Positions 50,423 to 58,236 of a stretch of DNA of 64,000 nucleotides are shown here, one piece after another. Below the pieces are notes generated by a model that was not told where the DNA came from, made no database searches, and worked only from the letters and a program-made list of their open reading frames with translations. Source of the DNA: Bordetella parapertussis (GTDB lineage: Bacteria > Pseudomonadota > Gammaproteobacteria > Burkholderiales > Burkholderiaceae_A); assembly GCA_945862305.1 (NCBI GenBank), contig CAMAXF010000007.1:1-64000 (forward strand). The letters are read 5' to 3'. The number at the start of each line of letters is the position of its first letter. Positions within the stretch are counted from its first letter, which is position 1. A program made the translations under genes and the position numbers.

Positions 50423-50815
50423 TTAGATGCGAGGAGGTCGTAGCAAGCCTTCTAGCACCACGCTGGCAAAGTCTGCGGTGGGCCCTGGGCTTGGGCGGTG
50501 GAATGCTGCTTCGGTGAACGTGAGAGAGGCTTGGGCCGGCAGCCCGTAAGCCATGAAGCAGGTCGCGGCGCAGAGGGCGCAGGCCCCGGCATGGGCTGAA
50601 TGCGAGCTGTTGCTGACGGGGTCCGCGGCCTCGGCCACATGCGATGCGTGGGCAGCGTGTGTGTGCGTGTGGTGCTCTGGAGCCTTCGTTGCGTTGGTGT
50701 GCGAGCCTGCGATGGCTGGGGTCGATCCGTGGCAGGTCATGGCCGCGGCTGCCTGACCCTGAAGCGGCAGGGCCATCAACAATAGAGACATGATGAGGCT
50801 GCGAACACTTTTCAT
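50423..50815 (-). CDS. His/Cys-rich exported protein (CopL/DUF2946-like)
   Basis: A 130-aa protein, first in the operon: signal peptide (LIMSLLLMALPLQGQAAAA), Cys28, a His cluster (EHHTHTHAAHASH), the motif CALCAATC (Cys79, Cys82, Cys86) and the conserved C-terminal end LLRPPRI. The RPPR ending and CxxC arrangement recall CopL or DUF2946 proteins found at the head of copper operons, where a Met/His/Cys-rich leader affects expression. The CopL role is inferred. The TolC-like gene begins 68 bp downstream. Confidence 0.72.
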   Translation of the reverse strand: MKSVRSLIMSLLLMALPLQGQAAAAMTCHGSTPAIAGSHTNATKAPEHHTHTHAAHASHVAEAADPVSNSSHSAHAGACALCAATCFMAYGLPAQASLTFTEAAFHRPSPGPTADFASVVLEGLLRPPRI

Positions 50816-50965
50816 GAGGAGAAGAGGGTAACTCTTTTTGAAGTTCGTTGGAGCATTTACCTTGTATGCGTACAGTGCTGCGCGCTCTTATGTTTTATAA
50901 AAGCTATCGTATTAATTAAGTTAATTGTCTTGATCTATCTGTCTTCGGGGCGGAGACTTTGAGCC
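50816..50965. promoter_or_regulatory. AT-rich divergent intergenic region (copper operon / ZIP-dps)
   Basis: A 150-bp gap between two divergent operons, far more AT-rich than its surroundings. It holds the palindrome TTTTATAAAA (50893-50902) and the inverted repeat ATTAA-TTAAG-TTAAT (50911-50925). It probably holds promoters for both sides. No clear CueR or CopR box was recognized. Confidence 0.5.
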
Positions 50966-51885
50966 ATGACGCAAATTCAGTTGGCTGCACGCCGCTTCCG
51001 CGATGATTGGCTCCAAGAGGTTCAGTCTCAGCCCCTGGCCGCCATTGGGCTTTTTTGTGCCCTGCTGTTCATGCTCCTGCTGATCTTAAGCTCCGCGAAT
51101 GCAGGCTGGTCACTTCCAGAGCATGCCCGACACGCCCTGCTCGGTGGAAGCGCAGGATTGTTTGGCACGGCGATTGGTGCATCAGGGATCTGGCTCGTGC
51201 GCCACTGGACGGAACGCCTCGAGGACACCTCGCTGGGCTTTGCTGCAGGGATGATGCTCGCGGCCGCCTTCTTTTCGCTCTTGTTGCCGGGCTTGGATGC
51301 GGCAGAGGAGATCCTGGGAACCCATGTTGGAGCCTCATTCGTGGTCATTGCGGGGCTCGCGCTCGGAGCCCTCTTGATGGTGGGCCTCGATCGACTCACT
51401 CCCCACGCCCACTGCCACGGCGGCCCTTGCGGACCGGGGCATGCGCGAGTGAGTCGGGTTTGGCTTTTTGTATTTGCGATCGCCATTCACAATTTTCCTG
51501 AGGGAATGGCTGTTGGGGTAGCCTTCTCGGGAGGCCTCCAGGCCGGGCTTCCATTGGCACTTGCCATTGCGATTCAGGACATCCCGGAGGGCTTGGCAGT
51601 TGCCCTGAGCCTTCGCGCCATTGGCTTGCGGCCCTTGGCAGCTTTTCTGATCTCCGTGGCAACTGGCCTTTTGGAGCCGGCTGGCGCGATGCTCGGCTGG
51701 GTGCTCACTGGGGATTTGATTTGGCGTACCCTCTGGGAATGGGCTTGGCCGCAGGTGCCATGATTTTCGTGGTGTCTCATGAAGTGATTCCCGAGACGCA
51801 TCGGCGCGGCCATGAACAGCGTGCCACCATAGGGCTCATGATTGGTTTTGCCACCATGATGTGGCTCGATACGAGTTTTGGTTGA
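50966..51885 (+). pseudogene. ZIP-family metal transporter with a frameshift
   Basis: The first 265 codons encode most of a ZIP (zinc/iron) transporter: several helices, the metal motif HNFPEGMAVG near residue 175, QDIPEGLAVA near residue 204, and a His/Cys-rich loop (HAHCHGGPCGPGHA). The frame then ends at 51763. The missing last helices are encoded in another frame from about 51721 (LAYPLGMGLAAGAM and VVSHEVIPETHRRGHE) to the TGA at 51885. One T added near 51719-51721 restores a 306-aa protein. It is either a broken gene or a one-base sequencing or assembly error. dps follows 12 bp later. Confidence 0.88.
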
Positions 51886-51897
51886 TCGGAGGTGAGA

Positions 51898-52416
51898 ATG
51901 AAATCGAGGGCTTCGGTAAGTGGGTCGCGAAAGGGAGCAGGTGTTCCAAAGGTGAACATTGGCATTGCGGATGCTGATCGGGCGAAGATTGCCAAGGGGC
52001 TATCTCGATTCCTGGCTGACAGCTACACCCTGTATCTTCAGACCCACAATTTTCATTGGAATGTCACGGGCCCCATGTTCAATGCCCTGCACAACATGTT
52101 CATGGTGCAGTACACGGAGCAATGGCAGGCACTTGATCTCATCGCTGAGCGCATTCGTGCGCTGGGCCATCCCGCGCCGGGAACGTACGCAGAGTATGCA
52201 AAGCTGGCATCCATCAAGGAGGTGGCTGGCGTACCGAAGGCGCTCGAGATGGTCAGGGTGTTGGTGGAGGCCCAGGAGGCTACCGCCCGCACCGCAAGGG
52301 GTTTATTCCCCATCGTTGAAAAGGCCAACGACCAGCCAACCGCAGATCTACTCACACAGCGAATCGATGTTCATGAGAAGACCGCGTGGATGCTGCGAAG
52401 TCTTCTTGACGTTTGA
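51898..52416 (+). CDS. Dps-like ferritin
   Basis: A 172-aa DNA-protection/mini-ferritin protein. HNFHWNVTGPMFNALH and DLIAERIRALG match the ferroxidase shell. Retained ligands are His53, His65, Asp80 and Glu84; at the usual Asp/Glu four residues after His65 there is Met69 (FMVQYTE, normally FETQYTE). Iron oxidation may therefore be altered. The ATG at 51898 lies behind GGAGGTGAG; a GTG 6 bases upstream is possible. It is flanked by the ZIP and rhodanese genes, probably one operon. Confidence 0.9.
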   Translation: MKSRASVSGSRKGAGVPKVNIGIADADRAKIAKGLSRFLADSYTLYLQTHNFHWNVTGPMFNALHNMFMVQYTEQWQALDLIAERIRALGHPAPGTYAEYAKLASIKEVAGVPKALEMVRVLVEAQEATARTARGLFPIVEKANDQPTADLLTQRIDVHEKTAWMLRSLLDV

Positions 52417-52426
52417 GGTTGCCATC

Positions 52427-52885
52427 ATGATTATTCGTTCAGCCATAGCCTGCTTGGCGCTCTTCGCGCTTGGCTCGGTGTCCCACGCCAACCCAAAGGC
52501 AGCCCTGATCGATGAGATGCAGGGCTACCTCGAGTTTGTCGATTACGGGGGCGGGGTCATCTTTGCAGAGCAGATTCCGAAGGCTGAGTATTCGAAGATC
52601 ATGGTCATTGACGCGCGTGACGCCGGCCAGTTCGCCAAGGGCCACATTCCGGGGGCGGTCAATATCGAGTGGCGCAAGGTGCTGGAGCAACGTGAGAAGC
52701 TTCCCCGCGACAAGATGGTTTTGATCTACTGCAACACCGGAAGCCTGTCAGCTCAGGCTGGGTTTGCCTTGAGGGTTGCCGGCCACGACAACGTGCGGAT
52801 TCTTCAGGGTGGTTTCGAGGAGTGGAAGGCCAAGGGCGGCCTCGATGCCAACGCACGGGCGCTTGGAGCGCAGCCCAAGCACTAG
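52427..52885 (+). CDS. Exported rhodanese-like protein
   Basis: A 152-aa single-domain rhodanese. A signal peptide (IACLALFALGSVSHA) is followed by IDARDAGQFAKGHIPGAVNI, and the catalytic Cys102 lies in YCNTGSLSAQAG. Such proteins transfer sulfane sulfur or serve as persulfide carriers. The ATG at 52427 lies 10 bp after the dps stop. The active-site loop CNTGSLS has the length seen in sulfur transferases rather than Cdc25-type phosphatases. Confidence 0.88.
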   Translation: MIIRSAIACLALFALGSVSHANPKAALIDEMQGYLEFVDYGGGVIFAEQIPKAEYSKIMVIDARDAGQFAKGHIPGAVNIEWRKVLEQREKLPRDKMVLIYCNTGSLSAQAGFALRVAGHDNVRILQGGFEEWKAKGGLDANARALGAQPKH

Positions 52886-53790
52886 GCAGGGTCAAGTCTG
52901 GTGATCAGGCTTGAAATGTCGAGCCGTCGGCCACCCTGGCTTTGGATGTCCGCGTAGAACTGATCCACCAGTGCGGTCACGGGGAGTTTGGCGTGGTTGC
53001 GGCGGGCTTCGCTCAGGCAGAGTTCAAGATCTTTGCGCATCCAGTCAACAGCAAATCCAAAGTCGAATTTTCCCTCAATCATGGTGGGGCCCCGGTTTTC
53101 CATCTGCCACGACTGCGCCGCACCCTTGCTGATGGATTCAAGCACGAGCGACATATCCAGCCCAGCACGTTTTCCAAATGCAATGGCCTCGGCCAGGCCC
53201 TGCAGCAGCCCCGCCACACAAATTTGATTGACCATCTTCGCGAGCTGCCCGCTGCCCGAGTCTCCAATGCGCGTGAAGGCCTTTGAGTAGGCCATGGCCA
53301 CAGCCTTGGCAGCGTCAAAGTGTGCCTGTGTTCCGCCCACCATCACGGTGAGTTGGCCATTGACGGCGCCCGCCTGCCCACCCGAGACCGGTGCATCCAT
53401 AAATCCAATGCCAAGCTCGTTGGCCCTGGCGTTGAGTTCCCGAGCAACCTCGGCCGAGGCGGTGGTGTGATCCACGAAAAGAGCGCCTGTGGCCATGGAT
53501 TCAAACGCACCGTTGGGCCCGGTGGTCACGCTTCGCAGATCATTGTCGTTGCCGACGCAGCAGAGCACGATGTCTGCGTTCGCGGCGGCCTCCTTGGGCG
53601 TGGTTGCCGTGGAACCGCCGAACTCGGCTGCCCATGCCTTGGCCTTCTCTGCTGACCGGTTGTAGACGGTGACCTTGTGCCCCGCTTTGGCCAGATGGCC
53701 CGCCATGGGAAAGCCCATGACGCCAAGGCCAATGAATGCAACCCGTGTGGCCGGGCAGAGGGAATAACTCTTCGCTTGGATGCTGGGCAT
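52882..53790 (-). CDS. NAD(P)-dependent beta-hydroxyacid dehydrogenase
   Basis: A 302-aa member of the 3-hydroxyisobutyrate/tartronate-semialdehyde reductase family. The Rossmann motif VAFIGLGVMGFPMAGHLAKAG is at the N-terminus; MDAPVSGGQAGA is the substrate-binding motif, and the catalytic Lys is in GSGQLAKMVNQI. An AAGGA site precedes the start. It is convergent with the rhodanese gene (4-bp overlap) and divergent from tonB. The substrate is unknown. Confidence 0.9.
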   Translation of the reverse strand: MPSIQAKSYSLCPATRVAFIGLGVMGFPMAGHLAKAGHKVTVYNRSAEKAKAWAAEFGGSTATTPKEAAANADIVLCCVGNDNDLRSVTTGPNGAFESMATGALFVDHTTASAEVARELNARANELGIGFMDAPVSGGQAGAVNGQLTVMVGGTQAHFDAAKAVAMAYSKAFTRIGDSGSGQLAKMVNQICVAGLLQGLAEAIAFGKRAGLDMSLVLESISKGAAQSWQMENRGPTMIEGKFDFGFAVDWMRKDLELCLSEARRNHAKLPVTALVDQFYADIQSQGGRRLDISSLITRLDPA

Positions 53791-53833
53791 GATGGTAGGT
53801 CCTTAAATTTGAAGCGGTTGTAGGGGCCTATTC

Positions 53834-53851
53834 TGACAAAATAGATTGTCA
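53834..53851. promoter_or_regulatory. Inverted repeat at the tonB start
   Basis: TGACAA, six bases, TTGTCA. Its last base is the A of the tonB start codon. There is no Shine-Dalgarno sequence ahead of this ATG, so the repeat may be an operator or hairpin that limits tonB translation. Confidence 0.4.
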
Positions 53852-54525
53852 TGTCGACGCTGGCCCCGCCAACCACCCCCCGCATTCAGCCGCCCTTGGT
53901 CTGGCTGAACGGCCGTGCCTTTGGCATTGTGTTGGGCCTTCACGGTGCTGCCTTGTTTTGGGTCTGGATGGAGATCGGTCAGGTGGATCTTCAGGTCTCG
54001 AGTGCCCGGCCCATGATGGCCAGCATCATTGCGCCCCAACAAGAGGCCGCCGTTAAGCCGGCACCACCTGCCGCCAAGCGGCTCGAGCCTCAGCAGACCA
54101 AACGCATCGTGGCAGCCGAGTCGAATCGACCTTCCCCCCCGGAGGCCGCCCAAGAGAAGGACCAGCCGCGTGAGCAGTCAGCCCCAGCAGTGGATGTCGA
54201 GCACAAGGACCAGGCCAAGGAGGCGACCGCGTCGGCAGAGGTTGTTCAGCCCCGGTTTGATGCAGACTATCTCAACAATCCCAAGCCCGGTTATCCCATG
54301 ATGTCAAAGCGTTTGGGTGAAGAAGGGCAGGTACTCTTGCGTGTGTTGGTGAGCAGTCAGGGCAGCGCCGAGCAGGTACAACTGGTTCGCAGCAGCGGCT
54401 TTTCCAGGCTCGATGAGGCGGCAGCAGAGGCGGTGGCCAGATGGCGTTTTGTTCCAGCCAAGGTGGGCAGTATGGCCACCACGGCATGGGTTCAGGTTCC
54501 AGTTTCATTTCAGTTGCGGAGATAG
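53851..54525 (+). CDS. tonB: TonB family protein
   Basis: Energy-transducing protein that couples the proton gradient to outer-membrane receptors. The 224-aa product has an N-terminal helix (FGIVLGLHGAALFWVW), a Pro/Lys/Gln-rich periplasmic spacer (about residues 60-135) and the TonB C-terminal domain with PGYPMMSKRLGEEGQVLLRV and ARWRFVPAKV. exbB follows after 3 bp and exbD overlaps exbB. No intact TonB-dependent receptor is nearby, only a fragment at 56391. Confidence 0.9.
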   Translation: MSTLAPPTTPRIQPPLVWLNGRAFGIVLGLHGAALFWVWMEIGQVDLQVSSARPMMASIIAPQQEAAVKPAPPAAKRLEPQQTKRIVAAESNRPSPPEAAQEKDQPREQSAPAVDVEHKDQAKEATASAEVVQPRFDADYLNNPKPGYPMMSKRLGEEGQVLLRVLVSSQGSAEQVQLVRSSGFSRLDEAAAEAVARWRFVPAKVGSMATTAWVQVPVSFQLRR

Positions 54526-54528
54526 CGC

Positions 54529-55212
54529 ATGTCAACCACTCAGGCCATGGGCCTTGGTCACTTCCTTGAGCAGACCGATGCCGTGGGCATGACGCTCTTC
54601 ATCATTCTCCTGGCCATGTCGGTGGCGAGCTGGACGGTGATCGTGAGCAAGATTCTCCGGGCCCGAAAGGCCGCGCAAACCGGCGCAGAATTTGCCGCTC
54701 GTTTCCAAAGCTCCAGCTCGATCGACGACCTCCAGGCCCTCATTGCAGACCATCCCGATGCCCGCTCCCAGATTGCTGCCCATGCGCTCTCGGCGGCTGC
54801 CTACAGTCGCATTGCGCCGGGCTCAGGGCTGATCGATTCCGAAAGCCCGAGTGAGCTGGTCAGCCGTGCTCTGCAGCAGGCCATCGATGAGGAGGCGGCA
54901 CGGCAAGAGTACGGGCAGACGCTCTTGGCCTCGGTGGCATCCAGCGCACCTTTTGTGGGGCTCTTCGGAACGGTCTGGGGCATCTACCACGCGCTCATCA
55001 GCATTGGCATGAGTGGGCAGAGTTCGCTCGACCAAGTGGCTGGGCCCGTCGGAGAGGCGCTCATCATGACGGCCCTCGGGCTGGCCGTGGCGATTCCTGC
55101 GGCATTGGCCTACAACGCCTTTCAGCGCCAGGCTCGGCTCTACAGCGGTCAGCTTGAGCGCTTTTCTCACGACCTCTTCGTGCTGATTTCCACGGGGAGC
55201 AAGCCTCGATAA
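54529..55212 (+). CDS. exbB: ExbB/TolQ family proton-channel protein
   Basis: A 227-aa inner-membrane protein with three helices: near residue 19 (MTLFIILLAMSVASWTVIV), near 140 (SAPFVGLFGTVWGIYHALI) and near 175 (GEALIMTALGLAVAIPAAL). With ExbD it uses the proton gradient to drive TonB. Position between tonB and exbD supports ExbB over TolQ. It overlaps exbD by 1 bp. Confidence 0.92.
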   Translation: MSTTQAMGLGHFLEQTDAVGMTLFIILLAMSVASWTVIVSKILRARKAAQTGAEFAARFQSSSSIDDLQALIADHPDARSQIAAHALSAAAYSRIAPGSGLIDSESPSELVSRALQQAIDEEAARQEYGQTLLASVASSAPFVGLFGTVWGIYHALISIGMSGQSSLDQVAGPVGEALIMTALGLAVAIPAALAYNAFQRQARLYSGQLERFSHDLFVLISTGSKPR

Positions 55213-55625
55213 TGGCCTTTCATCTCTCCTCAAAGACTGGGCGCAACCAGCCCAACCCCGAGATCAACATGGTCCCGCTCATCGATGTGATGCTGGTGCT
55301 CGTGATCATCTTCATGGTCACTGCGCCGCTGATGACCCATGCGGTGAAGGTGGATCTGCCCAAGGCGAATAGCCAGCGCAATGAGGTCAAGCCAGAAACC
55401 ATCTCTGTCTCGATCGATGCAAAGGGTGATCTCTATTGGAACAAAGAGAAACTCAGTTGGAGCGACCTTCCACTCCGTATGCAGACGGCCTCTACACAAG
55501 CGCCTCAGCCCGAGTTGCATATTCGGGCCGATGAGAACACGGCTTACAAGAAGGTGGCTGAACTCATGAGCGAGGCTTCCAAGGTGGGGCTCACTCGGAT
55601 TGGATTTGTGACGGATCCGAAGTAG
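55212..55625 (+). CDS. exbD: ExbD/TolR family protein
   Basis: A 137-aa partner of ExbB with one membrane helix. The essential Asp is Asp25 in INMVPLIDVMLVLVIIFM. A periplasmic domain follows. The gene completes the tonB-exbB-exbD operon; 66 bp later comes the antitoxin gene. Confidence 0.93.
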   Translation: MAFHLSSKTGRNQPNPEINMVPLIDVMLVLVIIFMVTAPLMTHAVKVDLPKANSQRNEVKPETISVSIDAKGDLYWNKEKLSWSDLPLRMQTASTQAPQPELHIRADENTAYKKVAELMSEASKVGLTRIGFVTDPK

Positions 55626-55649
55626 GGGCGGTATTGCCTTTTACGTCTA

Positions 55650-55667
55650 TTTTGTACAAAATGTACA
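55650..55667. promoter_or_regulatory. TGTACA palindromes upstream of the antitoxin
   Basis: TTTTGTACAAAA is a perfect 12-bp palindrome, and a second TGTACA lies 3 bp further on. They sit 25-42 bp before the antitoxin ATG at 55692. Paired short palindromes of this kind are typical operators for Phd-type autorepression. Confidence 0.6.
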
Positions 55668-55691
55668 TATTGGACATTGCAAAGGATCGGT

Positions 55692-55943
55692 ATGCGCACC
55701 ATCAGTGCAAGCGAAGCCAAGCAGAGTTTCGCCAACTTAATTGATATGGCTGGCAGGGAACCCGTAGTTATTCAGCGCCAGAAGCGCGGGGTTGCAGTGG
55801 TTCTCTCCGTGGCCGAGTACGAGCGACTGACGAGAATTAATATTTCTGAGTTCCAGCGCTTTTGCGACCAAATCGGGCAGCGTGCCCAGAGCAATGGGCT
55901 CACGGAGAAGGGTCTTATGAAACTTCTCTCCTCTAAAGATTAG
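55692..55943 (+). CDS. Phd/YefM-type antitoxin
   Basis: An 83-aa protein with the Phd fold start MRTISASEAKQSFANLIDMA and PVVIQRQKRGVAVVLSVAEYERL, which is the DNA-binding part. The C-terminus (FCDQIGQRAQSNGLTEKGLMKLL) should wrap around the toxin. The ATG at 55692 is preceded by AAAGGATCG. Codon use is less GC-rich than the core genes, suggesting acquisition. The PIN toxin follows 15 bp later. Confidence 0.85.
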   Translation: MRTISASEAKQSFANLIDMAGREPVVIQRQKRGVAVVLSVAEYERLTRINISEFQRFCDQIGQRAQSNGLTEKGLMKLLSSKD

Positions 55944-55958
55944 GGCAGCCGGCGCGAC

Positions 55959-56390
55959 GTGTCCGAATGCCGCTTGGTGCTTGACACCAACACGATTATC
56001 AGCCGACTGTTGGTTCCTTCTGGCGTTGCGGCGAGGGCAGTCGACAAAGCCCTCGTGGAGGGTGTCGTGCTTGTCTCGGAGGACCTCCTTGGGGAGCTGG
56101 CTGCGGTTTTGTCGCGCAGCAAATTCGACGCATACGTCTCACTTGAGGAGAGACGCCAGTTTCTCGAGCTGTTTTGCAGCATTGCTCAGAGGGTAGGCAT
56201 CCAGCACCGGATTCAAGCCTGCAGAGATCCCAAAGACGACATACTCCTGCAACTTGCGCTCAATGGAGAAGCAAGGTTTTTGGTTACTGGGGATCGGGAC
56301 CTCTTGGAACTCGCAGAGTCATTTCGCGCAAGCCACGGCCTAGAGATCATATCTCCCAGAGATTATCTCGCCTCGCAAGCCGCCGGCTAA
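55959..56390 (+). CDS. PIN-domain toxin (PIN_3 type)
   Basis: A 143-aa putative ribonuclease toxin. Acidic PIN residues are Asp9 (LVLDTNTIISRLL), Asp in CRDPKDDILLQLA and Asp in VTGDRDLLEL. The GTG start at 55959 gives the conserved MSECRLVLDTN. It is paired with a Phd antitoxin, an arrangement common for this subgroup. The stop lies directly before the receptor fragment on the other strand. Confidence 0.85.
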   Translation: MSECRLVLDTNTIISRLLVPSGVAARAVDKALVEGVVLVSEDLLGELAAVLSRSKFDAYVSLEERRQFLELFCSIAQRVGIQHRIQACRDPKDDILLQLALNGEARFLVTGDRDLLELAESFRASHGLEIISPRDYLASQAAG

Positions 56391-56612
56391 TCACCACTTC
56401 TTCTCGAGGGTGAGCATCACCATGCGAACGCCATCGGTAGTGCTGGTATCGCGGGTATAGAGGGTTCCAGAGGCATGGCGTTCACTGACGCTGGTTCGTT
56501 TTGGTGCTGTGAGATTGCTCACTGAGAGGCGCAGGTTCACACCCGGCAGGGCACGCAGCAGATCAGAGACGGTCACCGCTACGGGACGGGAAGGAAGAGA
56601 AGGGCATGGCTC
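56391..56612 (-). pseudogene. C-terminal fragment of a TonB-dependent receptor
   Basis: The minus strand encodes about 60 residues that look like the last strands of a TonB-dependent receptor: PGVNLRLSVSNLTAPKRTSV, GTLYTRDTSTTDG, MVMLTLEKKW. The terminal aromatic Trp is the usual outer-membrane barrel end signal. The frame ends at an upstream stop at 56613-56615; the plug and the rest of the barrel are gone. Together with tonB-exbBD upstream it suggests a decayed uptake locus. Confidence 0.7.
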
Positions 56613-56647
56613 TTAACTGTGTTGAGTCACAAGCATAATGGCTCGTC

Positions 56648-58222
56648 ATGGAACATCCGATTAAAAACCTCTTGCTCATCCTCGGTGATCAGTTGGACGA
56701 GGCCGCCCCGGTGCTTGCCTCGCTCGATCCGCAGCGTGATGTGGTCTGGATGGCGGAGGTCATGGAGGAGTCCACCCACGTCTGGTGCTCCAAGCAGCGT
56801 GTGGCGCTTTTTCTCTCCGCCATGAGGCATTTCGCCCAAACACTCCGCAGCAAGGGCCTGACGGTGTCCTACCGACAGATTGATGATCCCGATAACCGGC
56901 AGTCGCTCGCTGCGGAACTCGAGGCTGCCATTGGGGCGTATAAGCCCGATCAGGTGGTCATGACAGCGCCGGGTGACTGGCGGGTCTTGGCATCGATCCG
57001 GTCGGCCTGCCAGACCCGTGGTGTGCCCCTGCAGATTCATGAGGATGCCCATTTCTTCTCGACGGTGGCGGACTTCCGAGCCCATGCCAAAGGGCGCAAG
57101 CAACTTCGCCTGGAGTATTGGTACCGAGAGTCTCGGCAGCGGCATGGCGTTTTGATGGATGGAGATGAGCCCGCCGGCGGGAAATGGAACTTCGACCATG
57201 AGAACCGGGCGTCCTTCCCGAAGTCGGGGCCACCGGAGCGGCGGCCTCCACTGAGATTCGAGCCAGACGAGGTCACTTGCAGCGTGATTGCCTGGGTCAA
57301 TGCTGCCTTGGCGGAGCATCCCGGCACTGTGACGCCCAGCGCACAAGGGTTTGGATGGCCAGTGACAAGGCGAGAAGCGCTGTCCCTCTTGTCAGATTTC
57401 ATTGCGCACCGGCTGCCGCAGTTCGGCCTCTATCAAGATGCCATGTGGACCGATGAGCCGTGGCTTTACCACTCCCATATCGCCAGTGCTCTGAATCTCA
57501 AGCTTCTCTCGGCACGGGAGGTGGTCTCGGCGGTGGAGGAGGCCTGGCGCAGGGGTGATGTTCCGATTGAGTCAGCCGAAGGCTTTATTCGTCAGGTCTT
57601 GGGCTGGCGCGAGTATGTCCGTGGCATTTACTGGACGCAGATGCCCGACTATGCCGAGATGAATGCCTTGGCTGCAGTGCATCCATTGCCAGATTTCTTC
57701 TGGACGGGAGAGACCGAGATGAATTGCCTGTCTCAGGCGATTTCTCAAACGCTGGAAACCGGCTATGCCCATCACATTCAACGGCTGATGGTGACGGGCC
57801 TCTACACGCTCATGTTCGGTGTAGATCCCCGGCAGGTACATGCCTGGTACCTGAGTGTGTATGTCGATGCTGTGGAGTGGGTTGAGCTGCCGAATGTTGT
57901 GGGCATGAGCCAGTACGCCGATGGTGGGCTGATGGCCAGCAAGCCCTATGTGGCCACTGGAAAGTACATCTCTCGAATGAGCAATTACTGTGGCTCCTGC
58001 CGATTTCGGCCCGATGAGTCCGTGGGTGAACGGGCCTGCCCTTTCACCACCCTGTACTGGGATTTTCTCCTTCGGCACCAGGAGTCGTTGCGCAGAAATC
58101 AGCGCATGGTCATGCAACTCAAGAATCTAGACCGGCTCACTGAGGAGCGGCGAGCCGAGATTCAGGCCCAGGCGGATCAGCATCGCAAGGCCTGCCGGTC
58201 TTTGTCATACTCATCTCACTGA
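56648..58222 (+). CDS. Iron-sulfur bacterial photolyase/cryptochrome (PhrB type)
   Basis: A 524-aa member of the FeS-BCP group, a (6-4) photolyase family first characterized as PhrB of Agrobacterium. Start MEHPIKNLLLILGDQL is diagnostic. The C-terminal helical FAD domain includes WREYVRGIYW and YVDAVEWVELPNVVGMSQYADGG. Four cysteines fit the 4Fe-4S ligands: Cys360, Cys448, Cys451 and Cys464. It repairs UV photoproducts or acts as a light sensor. It stands alone after the receptor fragment. Confidence 0.93.
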   Translation: MEHPIKNLLLILGDQLDEAAPVLASLDPQRDVVWMAEVMEESTHVWCSKQRVALFLSAMRHFAQTLRSKGLTVSYRQIDDPDNRQSLAAELEAAIGAYKPDQVVMTAPGDWRVLASIRSACQTRGVPLQIHEDAHFFSTVADFRAHAKGRKQLRLEYWYRESRQRHGVLMDGDEPAGGKWNFDHENRASFPKSGPPERRPPLRFEPDEVTCSVIAWVNAALAEHPGTVTPSAQGFGWPVTRREALSLLSDFIAHRLPQFGLYQDAMWTDEPWLYHSHIASALNLKLLSAREVVSAVEEAWRRGDVPIESAEGFIRQVLGWREYVRGIYWTQMPDYAEMNALAAVHPLPDFFWTGETEMNCLSQAISQTLETGYAHHIQRLMVTGLYTLMFGVDPRQVHAWYLSVYVDAVEWVELPNVVGMSQYADGGLMASKPYVATGKYISRMSNYCGSCRFRPDESVGERACPFTTLYWDFLLRHQESLRRNQRMVMQLKNLDRLTEERRAEIQAQADQHRKACRSLSYSSH

Positions 58223-58236
58223 CCAAGGAGATTCCA

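Noticed and set aside
51714..51730. Programmed frameshift in the ZIP gene
   Set aside because: No X-XXY-YYZ slippery heptamer lies at the junction. A lost base or sequencing error explains it more simply.
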